Assembly (NCBI RefSeq): GCF_902459465.1 | Contig: NC_047068.1 | Location: 9,858,001-9,922,000, forward strand | DNA: 64,000 bases | Reading direction: 5' to 3' | DNA from: Asterias rubens | Taxonomy: Eukaryota > Echinodermata > Asteroidea > Forcipulatida > Asteriidae | Shown here: positions 1-10,849 of the stretch, one piece after another | Layout: the number at the start of each line of letters is the position of its first letter | Position numbering within the stretch: position 1 is the stretch's first letter | The notes under the pieces: model-generated | Seen by the model: the letters and a program-made list of their open reading frames with translations, nothing else | Databases searched by the model: none | Told to the model about the DNA's origin: nothing | Position numbers and translations under genes: made by a program

Positions 1-1234
1 ATACATGTGCGATGTTCGTTCTTATATAAAATGTGCGATCATTTGTATGCGATGTTTTGTGACGATATACATATGCGATAATTTAATATACATGTGCGGT
101 GTTCTTATATATGTGCGAAAACGGAATTGTGGGATATAGTATGGCTTCTTGTCCACTTGATCCCCGTATCCGTAATGTTTTGGATCGGGCCAGACTATAC
201 TGTGGACGGTATAGTATGGTTCCTATGGTTCAATGAGATGGGCGTAGGGTTTAACTGATGGTCAGAGTACGAGACTCGAGCAGCGTATTTCCGAAATAGC
301 CAGCCGCGTATTCGGATAATAGAACACATACAGTACAGGGAGGTGACAAAATGTTTCATTTTGCTCAAATCTGAAGGTGAAGATCTGTTTTATTCGAACG
401 AATTCTGCAATATTAGCATAATTTAGAATTGTTAATTTATAATATGTCAATTTCATAGCTTTACATGATTGAAAAATACAGAATAAACCACAGATACAGA
501 ATAATACAGAAAAACCCACAGATATTCTGACGCCATTGTCAATGTACATTCCGCCCAATTACATAGGCGGTGGACTTAAACAAAATTTGAAAAGAATTTG
601 TACCCTTCGTTAAGACAAAAAGTTGCTTTCTTATCCCAGAATCTTGAAGGAAGGTAGACTGGACGTATCAAATTTTGAGCTGGCTAAATTGGTCAACTGT
701 TATTGATTCTGCAATAAAAAGGAAATGTTTGTCTTAACGAAGGGTGTCACCACCTTTTGCTCGCGGCTGACATAACTATAAATGTGGTGACTAAGATTCC
801 AAAAATATGAAAAATGATTTTGCAAACAAGACACAGTTGAATTTTTACAGCGCAACAACTTTTAAAATTTATTGACAACAATTAAAGATAATCAATCATG
901 AGTGTTTCAGATATAGCTCGGTAATTTACTAACTTTAACTGTTCTACAATTTAAACACTGGCTTGCATGAAATACTATTTGTCCATACACTTTACTTTTT
1001 TGTATCGTTTTGACTTCAATCCAAACCTCAAATCAGCTGTTAAAATTACTCACTGAAAGTATTAAATATTCAGTTTTTCCTTCGCTTGAGTGTTTGTTCA
1101 CTCAACTCTTTCAACGTTTAACACTAAGTTAAATCCGCAATTCAATGTAGATACAATTATATCAATGTTCCGCCAGTTATATTAACTTTACTCTATATCC
1201 TGGAGGTTTCTCTCACTGAAAAATCTTGCTTCGG

Positions 1235-1425
1235 GTACCCTTCCGTATAAGGGGCCAAGGAAAGGTTTTCCAGACTGCCCGGTCAACATGGGTTGCCACT
1301 CTAAATGCTCTCTCTTAACACGCACCCGGTTCTAGTGCCGGTGTACTTCATCGGGTTGTCTCGCGGGCTGTTACCCGGTTTCGGCGGCAATCTATTAGAT
1401 GGCCGTAGAGACCGGGTAAAAAGCA
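1235..1425. other. GC-richer block in the foldback loop, unassigned
   Basis: This stretch is clearly more GC- and CpG-rich than the surrounding AT-rich loop and contains several ACCCGGT/ACCGGGT motifs in both orientations. It has no long ORF and no tRNA or rRNA signature I recognise. It may be a captured fragment or the remnant of another element. Confidence 0.3.
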
Positions 1426-2169
1426 TATGAAATAATAACCAAAACTATGCCAATATACATGTACATATAATTTTAACTTCTGCCACAAAATATTACGTTG
1501 AATCAGTTTGCAAAAACCATCAACCTAATTCAATTATAAACACAGAGTTAAAATAAACCGAAGCACTGAGCAAAATGTAAATTCCACATTTCTACTTGGT
1601 GGTTAAGAGAAAACAATCTCTTTCTTGATCATGTAGGCTCTTATCATGTTAAGACAGTGAACTTACGGCCATTCTGGAGTCAAACTCTGGAGGCTAAGCG
1701 TTGCAAACGGAGGAGTCTTCAAAAGACCGTTGGATATTAATTGCAGGCGGAATTTTGGCACTGTAATTTGCAAACTAGAAAATCTTGGGATAACATTTCA
1801 CCCAAAGATAGCCTACTGCTACTGGTCTGTCTGATATTTTCAATCATGTAAAGCTATGAAATTGACACATTATCAATTAACAATTTCTAAGTTATGCTAA
1901 TACATGTATTTCAGAATTCATTCGAATAAAACAGATCTTCACGAGCAAAACGCAACTTTTGTTACCACCCTGTACTGTATGTGTTCTATTTTCCAATAAT
2001 ACGCGGCTGGCTATTTCGGAAATACGCGGCTCGAGTCTCGTTACCCTGACGATCAGTTAAACCCTACGCCCATCTCATTGAACCATAGGAACCATACTAT
2101 ACCGTCCACAGTATAGTCTGGCCCGATCCAAAACATACGGATACGGGGATCAAGTGGACAGGAAGCCAT

Positions 2170-2488
2170 ACTATATCCCACAATTCCGTTTTCGCACATA
2201 TAAGAACATCGCACATGTATATTAAATTATAGCATATGTATATCGTCACAAAACATCGCATACAAATGATCGCATATAATATATACTACAAAATTATCAA
2301 ACATATATTAAAAATTACCGCATATATATTGCAAATTATCGCACATATATCACAATTTATCGCATATATATTACAGTTTATTGCATATATATTACATTTA
2401 TTGCATACATCAAATGAATATCGCACATATGTGACAATTATCGCATATATATGAGAAACATCGCACATACATTGTACATTATCGAATA
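2170..2488. repeat. Tandem repeat of about 20 bp (ATCGCATATATATTAC-type)
   Basis: Units of roughly 19-22 bp built on TATCGCATATATATTACA follow one another with substitutions. The same units appear inverted at 1-120 as the outer end of the left arm. The array stays open in some frames only because it is repetitive. Confidence 0.75.
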
Positions 2489-2511
2489 ATGCAACGTTTG
2501 ACACGCCATAC

Positions 2512-2733
2512 TCCTGCGCGGGAAGAGTTGAAGGTGGACTCTATCCCGACCCCTACGACTGTTCGATGTTCTACCAATGCAGCAATGATGTAGCACATCT
2601 CAAGTCCTGCGAACCTGACCTACACTTCAACGTAACTGATGACATCAATGGTATGGTGGTTGCGTGCCGCAAGCAGATGCGAATTGCAACTTGTAACAAG
2701 AGGCCAATGGTGGTGAAAATAAATAAATTATAA
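2512..2733 (+). pseudogene. 5'-truncated chitin-binding (CBM14) paralogue, copy 1
   Basis: The reading frame from 2512 encodes one peritrophin-A-type domain matching the C-terminal domains of the two complete paralogues downstream (shared YPDPY.CSM.YQC and DLHF.VTD motifs), with six cysteines still present. There is no splice acceptor, linker, four-Cys domain or signal-peptide exon upstream. The homology stops almost where the foldback tandem repeats begin (about 2490-2511). Relative to copy 3, a 4-base deficit near the end shifts the frame, so the protein reads about ten extra residues to a TAA at 2731. The downstream 3' UTR block (about 2793-2990) is homologous to that of copy 2. I read it as a gene remnant cut by the element. 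The missing exons could still lie left of the window. Confidence 0.75.
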
Positions 2734-3180
2734 TTAACGTTATCATAACTTATGTGCCGCTATTTTTGTAATCAATTGTAATTGCAAGTGTGTTCTCTTT
2801 TCGGGTAAGCTCGAGACATGAATAATTATTTGGTTTGAATGACTTTACTGTGGATGTTGCGTATTTAGTGGAATTTGTAATTAGTGTGTCGCCTATAGAA
2901 CAAATCAAAACATTGTTTAAACAAAATTAGATGTAAAATAACAATTCGCAACCAAAGCAGATGTTTATCCAAATAAACGATGTACCCTTGCGATTTATTT
3001 CCTTGAAGTCAAAAATGAATAATTCACAATCTTTGACTAAATTGCTTGCTATTCTATCAGAGGTTATTATCAAACACGTTTTACTTTGTTCATTCCCCAA
3101 TCATTTCAACAGTTGTATGTTTACCAAATATAATAATAATCAATATACACTTAATGTTTTATTTCCATAATACACTAATA
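2734..3180 (+). other. 3' UTR-derived sequence of copy 1, then AT-rich unique DNA
   Basis: The segment containing TTTTCGGGTAAGCTCGA and the following ACTGTGGATGTTGCGT matches the 3' UTRs of copies 2 and 3, confirming that the truncated copy is a former full gene. Nothing else is recognised. Confidence 0.6.
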
Positions 3181-4044
3181 TTAAAGGCATTGTACACTGT
3201 TGATAAATACTCAAAATAATGATTAGCATAAAACCTTATTTGGTAACGAGAAATGGGGAGCTGTTGATAGAAAAATTACAAAACGCAGCTGCTCGCATTG
3301 TCACTCTGCACACTCACATTACACCGGTTCTGAAGTCACTTCACTGGCTACCAGTCGAATCTCGTATTACTTTCAAACTTCTGTTGCTTATCTTTCATTG
3401 CATCAATGGTTCTGCTCCTACGTATAACGTTTATTTGGTTAAAGCTTATACTCCCGTGCGATCTCTCCGATCTTCCAACAGGTTACTAAGAGTAGCAAGT
3501 CATGGGGCGACAGGTCTTTTTCCCATGCTGGACCCACACTCTGGAATGACTGGCCTCTACAAATCCGCAATATTTCTAACATCAATACTTTCAAGGTTAA
3601 GGTGAAAACCATTTTGTTTAATCTCGCCTGTCTATTTGTATTTTTTCCGTGCTGTGTGTGGTTCCCCCTCCTGTGCGCCTTCCTTGAGCACCTCATTTTG
3701 GTGGATTTTGGCGCCCTATAAATATTCTTTATTGTTATTATTATTAGAAGTATAACACTTTGTGAGAAACGGCTCCCTCTGAAGTAACGTAGTTTACGAG
3801 AAAGAAATAATTTTCCACGAATTTGATTTCGAGACCTCAGAATTAGATGTTGAGGTTTCGAAATCAAGCATCTGAAAGCACACAACTGCGTGTGCAAGGG
3901 TGTTTTTTTTCTTCATTATTATCTCACAGGTTCGGCGACCAACTGAGCTCAAATTGTCACAGGTTTGTTATTGTATGCATGTTGAGATACACCAAGTGAG
4001 AAAACTGGTCTTTGACAATTACCAATAGTGTCCAGTGTCTCTAA
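3181..4044 (+). mobile_element. M1-family MITE-like element interrupted by a LINE
   Basis: Starts TTAAAGGCATTGTACAC and ends ACCAATAGTGTCCAGTG..CTCTAAA, the inverted ends of the window's commonest element (M1). The M1 sequence stops at about 3250 (GTTGATAG) and resumes at about 3747 (AAGTATAACAC). Intact copies have these two pieces contiguous, so the LINE piece between them was inserted later. Confidence 0.85.
3251..3746 (+). mobile_element. 5'-truncated CR1/L2-type LINE 3' end
   Basis: The translation contains LQNAAARIVTLH, ITPVLKSLHWLPV, RITFKLLLLIFHCINGSAP and RSLRSSNRLL, the typical C-terminal end of CR1/L2-group reverse transcriptase ORF2. It is followed by a short 3' UTR ending in an (ATT)n tail. 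The RT is truncated at its 5' end, as usual after incomplete reverse transcription, and has decayed beyond the RSSNRLL segment. It lies inside an M1 element. Confidence 0.85.
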
Positions 4045-4325
4045 ACACAAATGTTCTGAGGACTCTATATAGTATTGGACAAACAAAAAGATTTAAATTA
4101 TTGTACCAATGTTTTAACAACAAAAATATATCACAGTTTAAGGTTTATTTGGGAAATATTCTTGTTTTTTATTAGTTTACCATGTAAAAAGTTACCATGT
4201 AATAAATAGTTACATAATGTAATTTTCTTTGTTTTGTGATTTTTACTTTTCTTGAGGATTATTTTGTTAACTTCTGGATGAATTAACCAAATAAAGGCTT
4301 TTATACTCAACAATAAAACAAAATC

Positions 4326-4543
4326 AATTCTCGATAGCGAAAATTACGGATTTATTTTAAACACATGTCATGACACGGCGAAACGCGCGGATACAAGGGT
4401 GGGTTTTCCCGTTATTTTCTCCCGACTCCGATGTCCGATTGAGCCTAAATTTTCACAGGTTTGTTATTTGATATAGAAGTTGTGATACACGAAGTGTGAG
4501 CTTTGAACAATACTGTTTACCGAAAGTGTCCAATGGCTTTAAT
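4326..4543 (+). mobile_element. M2-family inverted-repeat element, right half
   Basis: Runs from an ATTCTCGATAGCGAAAATT palindrome to the terminus TACCGAAAGTGTCCAATGG..CTTTAA. It matches the right half of the full M2 copy at 5692-6063. M2 shares internal blocks (GATTGAGCC.AAATTTTCACAG) with M1 and is a subfamily of it. Confidence 0.75.
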
Positions 4544-4587
4544 ACAAAGTAAGATACCGGAGATTCCATGGTTACTGTACATAAGGG

Positions 4588-4602
4588 GGGGGGGGGGGCA
4601 GC
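4588..4602. repeat. Poly-G tract
   Basis: A homopolymer of about 14 Gs lies in the 100-bp spacer between two M2 copies. It could be assembly-sensitive. Confidence 0.7.
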
Positions 4603-4647
4603 ACCACAGTACGAGGGAAAACCAAATGTACGGTGCAATCAAAACTT

Positions 4648-4976
4648 AAAGCCATTGGACACTTTCGGTAAACATTACTGTCCAAGGCGCACACTTCGTG
4701 TATCACAACTTTTATATAAAACAACAAACTTGTGAAAATTTAGGCTCAATCAGTCATCAGAGTCGGCTAAAAATAACGGGAAAACCCACCCTTGTTTCCG
4801 CACGTTTCGCCGTGTCATGACATGTGTTTAAAATAAATCCGTAATTCTCGATATCGATAATTTAAATTGTTTTAATGTTTTCTCAAAAAGTACAACATTT
4901 CATGGAATATTATTTTTTTTGAGAAGTCTTTCACCATTTCCTAATGTAAACCATGTAAGTTATAATGGCTTTACCA
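4648..4976 (-). mobile_element. M2-family element, inverted orientation
   Basis: Starts AAAGCCATTGGACACTTTC and ends ATAATGGCTTTACC, the reverse complement of the full M2 copy. With the half copy at 4326-4543 it forms a head-to-head inverted pair around a spacer of about 105 bp, so the region can fold into a large hairpin. Confidence 0.75.
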
Positions 4977-4989
4977 ATAAAGAACACCG

Positions 4990-5265
4990 TCTACCGCATC
5001 CAAATTTGCATCCTTAGACAAAGGTAGGACTTTAGCGGTTGGCACGACTTCCTAATATTAATTAATTCAGTCGATACGGGGCATCGGATGATGGCCCTCC
5101 AAACACTATGGTCTTCCCGTCTTAGGCCAGAGTCCCAGCACAAGGTGTCCACATTGTTGGTTTTTGGTCTGCCACGGGAACAGTTCCCCTGAGTAGGGGT
5201 CCATAGTACCAACCTGCTTACCATGCCAGCTTACCATGTGTGAGGCAGTGACCTGCTACCTCAGC
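4990..5265 (-). mobile_element. Degenerate LINE ORF2 C-terminus
   Basis: On the minus strand the translation reads RLVLWTPTQGNCSRGRPKT and continues NNVDTLCWDSGL, then VWRAII.RPVST. This is the recognisable extreme C-terminal end of RTE/CR1-type non-LTR polyproteins (LWTPTHGKRSRGRP-like). It is truncated on both sides and probably inactive. Confidence 0.6.
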
Positions 5266-5269
5266 CTTC

Positions 5270-5690
5270 TTGGTGCTAACTCGTTATAATAAACCAATAA
5301 TTTGCAATAAATACCTACAATCTTAGTGCTAACTGCGGGGTTGAAATCTACTTTCGTGTGAACGATAAAGCAATCTTCTCCATCAAGATAAATTTTCCTG
5401 TTAAAATGTTCAGAAAAACATACCTGATTCTTTCAGATTGAGGGAAAATAGTCCCAATACCAGAGTAAAACAGTTAACTCGGGGAATGGAACGACCAGAA
5501 AATACTTCCTCTTGCCGTAGTTTCTGTTGCAGGAATGAAGCAATGCTCAGAAATTTCAAGAGCAAAAATGTATACGCTTTGATGTGATAAATTCGCTATT
5601 TTCCGTTTACACGCCGATAATGTATTTGTTTTTACATTCGTGTCAGATTTTTAATAATTTTTTAAAATTTTAACATTCAGGGGTTCATTT
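5270..5690. other. No gene seen
   Basis: AT-rich sequence without a supported ORF or recognised repeat. Confidence 0.5.
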
Positions 5691-5691
5691 A

Positions 5692-6063
5692 AAGCCATTG
5701 GACCCTTTCGGTACAGAAAAGGGGAAAAAAGTTCACAGATTTACAAATAATTTACAGGGTTTACAGAAGGTAATGGTGAAAGACTTCTCTTGAAATATTA
5801 GTCCATGAAATGCTTTACTTTTTGAGAAAACGGTAAAACAATATAAATTCTCGTTAGCGAGAATTACGGATTTGTTATAAACACATGTCATGACACGGCG
5901 AAACGCGCGAAAACAGGAGTGGGTTTTCCCGTTATTTTCTCCCGACTCCGATGTCCGATTGAGCCAAAATTTCCACAGGATTGTTATTTTATATATAAGT
6001 TTTGATACACGAAGTGTGGGACTTGGACAATACTGTTTACCGAAAGTGTATAATGGCTTTAAG
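5692..6063 (+). mobile_element. M2-family element, full copy
   Basis: Terminal repeats TTAAAGCCATTGGACCC..TTCGGTA and TACCGAAAGTGTATAATGGCTTTAA enclose about 370 bp. A central perfect palindrome, ATTCTCGTTAGCGAGAAT, lies near 5847. No transposase is encoded, so it is non-autonomous. Confidence 0.8.
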
Positions 6064-6221
6064 AAAAGGGCAAATGGACACATGTTCAGAAGTTCCCCCT
6101 TCAAAATGCTCCCCACTAACATGTGCATCCAAAAATGTTACCCTACAGAGTCGATGCTGTCATGTTGTGGGCAGATTTCGGTTCATCTATCTGTTGTTCC
6201 CATTGTTATGTAAATGATCAG

Positions 6222-6300
6222 CATACGTCAGCAAGCTAATTGAAGACTCGGAAATCAAGTGACAAATCTTTGCACGAAAATAAACACTGTTTCTCCGAAT
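6222..6300 (+). repeat. Duplicated copy of the upstream region of chitin-binding gene 2
   Basis: CGTCAGCAAGCTAATTGAAG and the following ACTCG, AAGTGACAA and CTGTTTCTCCG resemble the sequence just upstream of and around exon 1 of the gene at 6706 (CGTCAGCAAGCTAATTGAAT at about 6645). It is a degenerate promoter/5' end duplicate without an open exon, possibly the remnant of a further gene copy. Confidence 0.5.
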
Positions 6301-6705
6301 AACACTTTCATATTTCTATTTTTTTTTTTTACAATCACTTTAAATTTAAGCAATTTTAAGGTGTCGTTTTGTTAAATCTCAGAGACCCCTAAAGGTGACC
6401 AATATAGTAACCTGTGGTACATTATTTCTCCTGGCTCTTAAATACACATCGGCCCTACCATAATTTATATCTTTGACATACCATTTTGGTGTCATGCTAG
6501 AATCATGTGATAGAATCATGTGATTCATTTTACGGAAAACAATTTTTTTTTAAGATGTGACCAAATTTCTGATCCCTTTCTGTCATGTGTCCTAGTTGCT
6601 TATTATTGCTCTAAGCTGCTTAACCAAGAACAATAGGTAGACACGTCAGCAAGCTAATTGAATACTCGAGCAAGACAATCATATGACAATTTTGCGGGAA
6701 GAAAA

Positions 6706-8643
6706 ATGGCTGTGTTTCTGCAAGGCGCTTGTCTTTTGTGTTTTATTTCTGTGATTTCATCCCTTTCTGAAGGTAAGATTGTGTATTTTAATTGATAGGT
6801 CTATTGGTTCAATTCAATCAACGTTCTTCTGTTAATTCAACTTTAACAACATATCCAATATTGATGTTTTAAGAAATACCAATTAAAGCTATTGTAAGAA
6901 AATACTTATACAAATCCCATTGAAGCAACACCTTTAACTACGCTCTTGTTTTTATTTTAAATCCAGATTGTGGTATTAACCAATGTTTTGTAAGTTCTCA
7001 ACATTATACAAATCAATAGCTATCTCTTTTCGGGCCACTAACAAAATTGTAAATTCTTTGTTAAAGAAATAGTTACTGTTATTGAAGAAAACAGTCCTCA
7101 TGAATAAAAAATATCTTCTAACTTCTTATCTAGGCTATACAATTTTTCAGTAATTTCTTTGTAGAATTGTTATTTATCATTAGTATTATCTTTCCCTTGT
7201 TATTTAAAGGCAGTGGACACTATTGGTAATTACTCAAAATATTTATTAGCATAAAACCTTACTTGGGAACGAGTAATGGGGAGAAAAAAAAATTGTGAGA
7301 AACGCTCCCTCTGAAGTGGAGTAGTTTTCGAGAAAGAAGTAATTTTACACGAATTTGACCAGATTTAGAATTTGAGGCCTCGAAATCAAGCAACAGAAAG
7401 CATACAACTTCGTGTGACAAGGGTGTTTTTTCTATCATTAATATCTCGCAACTTCGACGACCGATTGAGCTCAAATTTTCACAGGTTTGTTATTTTATGC
7501 ATGTATTGAGATACACCAAGTGAGAAGACTGGTCTTTGACAAATAGTGTCCACTGTCTTTAAAAAATGACCGATCAATCGTAACAAAAATCAAAGACTAA
7601 AAAAGCTGATTCTGAATCCTTTAGTTTTATTGACTTATATCCAACATTATAGATGTGTGTCAATATTATGTGCACGTTGAAAAGCAAAAATAAAATGAAA
7701 GTGGCCCCTGCAGCCGATTTCACGAAACGCTAGGATTGATCCTATCCCGAGTTTGGATGAGTAACTCGTCTATTAGTTCAGTGCGCCCTACGCCCAACGA
7801 GCTTTACATGAATGGAAGAGTTTGGTGGGATCGACGACAGGAGTGCTGTTACGGTCGCTGTCTCCACAACTACAACTTAAAGACTAGTCCACAAGTCGGA
7901 GAAGGAACAGGAGTATAAACAGTACAACCCATCATTTAAAACGGGCATTGATATACAAGACATAAGTGGACATTTTTAAACAATGTAAGTTTGTGTTGTT
8001 TCCACAGCGATGGTTTGCTTGATGGGAAAGGAACCGGATTCGAACGCCGCCCATAGATACCGATGGGTCATCCCGGTGGAGGATCCCTGCAAGTGCACCG
8101 AGATTCGACCAGGTGGTATAAACACCCGTACACCCGGCCGCAACTTCAAAGTCATCTACTTTGATACCATTCTGATCAGCAACTCTCCAAAGGAGATCCG
8201 AAAATGGCTCAATTGCTCGGGTAAGAAACTCTTCGGAACATTCCATCGAAAATAAAAATAAAAACGTTATAAGGACTTAAAATACAAGAACTATAAGAAA
8301 CACTTGTTTTTTTCTCATAATGCTTTCTCCAGAATTCAATGGTGAGCTGATAGGCAGTGTACCAGCTTCTAAATCAGTCATTACTACTCACGCAACCAGC
8401 ACTGCACCGGTAACTAGCGACATACCGGTTACCAGCGACAAGCCAGTAACCAGCTTCTCCTGCGTGGGAAGTGCTGACGTTGCATTCTACGCCGACCCCA
8501 ACGACTGTATGATGTTCTACCACTGCAACTATGGTAAAGTACGTCACGCTTCATGCGGACCTGACCAACACTTCGTAATAACTAGTGACATTAATACCGG
8601 TTATTGCACGGAGTTGGGCCGGGAACAAACTTGCAATGTGTAA
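6706..8643 (+). CDS. Secreted chitin-binding (peritrophin-A/CBM14) protein, copy 2, three exons
   Basis: Exons 6706-6772, 8008-8220 and 8333-8643 join in frame (all phase 1, GT-AG) to encode 196 residues. Exon 1 is a signal peptide (MAVFLQG..., hydrophobic to about residue 21). Exon 2 (residues 23-93) is a compact domain with cysteines at 26, 50, 52 and 92 that I do not recognise. Residues 95-134 are a Thr/Ser-rich linker with a few TSDKPV units. Residues 135-196 form a CBM14 domain (Cys 137, 152, 158, 168, 185, 194; spacing x14, x5, x9, x16, x8) with the usual aromatic residues around the second and third cysteines. The family binds chitin or mucin-like glycans outside the cell. It is the middle member of a three-gene tandem array. 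The start is chosen because it begins a signal peptide and the exon length (67 bp) equals that of copy 3. Confidence 0.85.
7204..7563 (+). mobile_element. M1-family element in intron 1 of copy 2
   Basis: Full-length copy with TTAAAGGCAGTGGACAC at the left end and AATAGTGTCCACTG..CTTTAA at the right. It carries the typical internal blocks GAGAAACG.CTCCCTCTGAAG and TTTTCACAGGTTTGTTATTT. Confidence 0.85.
7708..7775. repeat. Fragment of the GATTTCAC(A/G)AA..CTAGGA inverted-repeat family
   Basis: GATTTCACGAAACGCTAGGA with the following ATCCTATCC..GAGTAACTCGTC is related to the hairpin element at 20893-21035. It lies in intron 1 of copy 2, so an apparent ORF running through it is not counted as an exon. 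Confidence 0.5.
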
Positions 8644-8846
8644 CAATTGGCCAATTGGTGAGGAAAATGAATAAATTAATAAATTAAATTATAAACTGTA
8701 ACAATTTGCTGTTATCGGTAGTAAATTGTAATTGCAAGAGTGTGTTCTCTTTTCGGGTAAGCTCGAAATAATTATTTTGATTGAATGGCTTTACTGTGGA
8801 TGTTGCGTGTTTAGTGTCATTGGAAATTAATGTGAAGCCTAGAACA

Positions 8847-8852
8847 AATAAA
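8847..8852 (+). terminator. Candidate polyadenylation signal of copy 2
   Basis: AATAAA about 200 bp after the stop codon, in the 3' UTR block that is conserved with copy 1. An earlier AATAAA lies near 8668. Which is used cannot be told from sequence. Confidence 0.45.
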
Positions 8853-9955
8853 AGTATTGTTTGAACAAGTAGCCGAAAAATAGTTTCGCAACTAAAACCG
8901 ATGTTTATGCGCTGCAGGCCTACCTGCGATTTATTTATTTATTTGAAATATAAATTACATACAAGATTTCTTGTTACTTTATCTGATAATTATTTACAGA
9001 CTCTTTATCTGATAATTATTTACAGACTGATGGAATGGCTTGACAATACAACCATTGTTCTATTTCCATAATTCGAGAATATAACATAAACCGTTCTGAT
9101 GACTATGTTCTATTAAAAACCAATAGAGTTAGTTTGCTAATGCACAACAATAATTTGAATCTAAAGAATAATGAATGCCAATATTTTAACAGACAAACCC
9201 AAGTTTTTGCTATAATAGAGAAAGATAGTTTTATTTATTATCAGTTTATAATTAAAATGATACAATGTGAAAAATAGTTATACATTTTGTTTGTGTTACG
9301 ATGTTGACACCCCCCCCTCGATGCAGACAATAGAAAGTGCAAACTGACAAACGACATTATATTACCTATAGTAATAACAACGACCAATCATTTCACAGAT
9401 ATGGAAAGTTCACGTCACGTACACGTTTATCCAGTGAAAGCACTGTATCCAATGAAATCTTGCCAAGGGAACACTGGCAAATAATCCTGCATAGGTTTGT
9501 GGAGGATGCACAGACCGAAAGCGAGGGAGAACACCCAAGGCGAATCTGAATTGATTACATCAAGGAGTGGACGACGAAAAAGACCGGGGAATTCATCGGA
9601 CTCGATAAAAACCAAGAATTAGGGTGGGGCCAAATCGTCAAGAGTGCTGGGTCGCCCCAACGGCCGCAAGACTGGGACATGATGGTGATGATGGTGGGGC
9701 CGGGAATGGGGATGATGATGATGATGGTGATGAATGACATGTTGGGGCAAGTGAGTGGGGGTGCCTGTACGACAGGGAACCAGTATAGGTGAACGTCAGC
9801 CTGAATATCTGACGTCACACTTCGAGGATCGTGAATAACGCCAGAGAGTGGCCTTTAGCCTTGGTCAATCCCCGTCCATAATCACCTTTCACCTACATGT
9901 TTTTCACCTGGAAATACGCACTCAATTCCATACATACTTACAATATGCTATATTT
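8853..9955. other. Intergenic DNA between copies 2 and 3
   Basis: No gene is seen. A short block near 9383-9450 (CCAATCAT..GGAAAGTTCACGTCAC..GTTTATCCA) resembles one near 14577-14632 downstream of copy 3, consistent with ancient tandem duplication of the whole unit. Confidence 0.45.
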
Positions 9956-9957
9956 TA

Positions 9958-10066
<109 letters not shown>

Positions 10067-10458
10067 ATAAACTGGCCTATATTTTATTAGCATTTCAAAT
10101 TAATCTATGAATTAACTAATTTATTCATCCTTTTGCTAAAAAATAATTCGCTTGTTTCATGTTTTTTTTCATTATTCTTTCTTTTCTTTGCTCATTTTCT
10201 TTTCTGAGACACGAATCTATTTCATCGTTTCTGATCACACCATCGTGTCTGTTTCTCAAACGCTCTAAGTAAACCTGCTCGCCATAACGTTGAAAAAAAG
10301 CTCTAATCATATTCGACACCAGACTGACAGGCAAGGCCAGTGATCCACACACTGAGTTTTTATAATATCGTTCACTGTGTTCATCGTGCATTGCATTATT
10401 CAATACCCAGACTTCTTTTGTGATAATAATGACAACCATCCTTCACCTGAATATTACC

Positions 10459-10735
10459 TTAAAGGCACTGGACACTATTGGTTATTGTCAAAGACCAGTA
10501 TTCTCTAACTTGATGTAGCTCAACATAATATGCATAAATAAAAAACCTGTGAAAATTTGAACTCAATTGGTCATCGAAGTTTCATAAGAATACCATTGTT
10601 GCACAAATTTGTGTGATTTCACATTCAGGTGCCTTCAAAGGGATTCAGGCCTGAAGTCTCATAGAGTGAGAAAATACCCCTTTTCTAAAAAAAACTATGT
10701 TACTTGCTTTCTCTGGAATAAATATTTTGCCAATT
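10459..10735 (-). mobile_element. M1-family element, partial
   Basis: TTAAAGGCACTGGACACTAT begins a partial, diverged copy containing GTCAAAGACCAGTATTCTC and TGTGAAAATTTGAACTCAAT. The far terminus is missing. Confidence 0.75.
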
Positions 10736-10849
10736 GTGACCTGTTTACGTGACTTTCTTGTGGCTCATAAGTTTAGGCAATTCGTTTTGTTTTATACGTT
10801 ACTGAATCTCTGTCATTCACATGTACACTAGCATGTACGGAGGGCTGTC

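Larger units (their letters stand above)
1..2490. mobile_element. Foldback-like element with long inverted arms (left end outside window)
   Basis: Positions 1-485 and about 1838-2340 are reverse complements of each other over several hundred bases. For example, the block reading GATCGGGCCAGACTATACTG near 185 recurs inverted near 2115. The arms enclose a loop of about 1.35 kb with no credible coding sequence. The outer part of each arm is built of short tandem subrepeats (GCGATA/TATCGCA motifs), and the left arm runs off the window. Long arms with outer tandem subrepeats and no transposase are typical of foldback (FB/TU) elements, which were described in sea urchin and Drosophila. The structure is seen directly; the class name is inference. 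The loop also has a short inverted pair, ACCCTTCGTTAAGACAAA at about 602 and its complement at about 728. Confidence 0.7.

Noticed and set aside
1235-1425. rRNA or tRNA fragment in the foldback loop
   Set aside because: GC content suggested it, but no conserved rRNA segment or cloverleaf could be matched.
2236-2504. Open frames on both strands in the TATCGCA repeat
   Set aside because: They follow the tandem repeat period and have no protein features; repeat-driven.
7259-7474. Recurrent small ORF (CAFRWLI/ISKPQ-like) found in many M1 copies
   Set aside because: It appears because the copies are homologous. It is frameshifted or stopped in most of them and shows no known domain, so I treat it as non-coding.
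7736-7918. Extra exon of gene copy 2 (contains CCYGRC)
   Set aside because: It begins in a dispersed repeat, has no acceptor with correct phase, and copy 3 has no counterpart; the three-exon model is complete without it.
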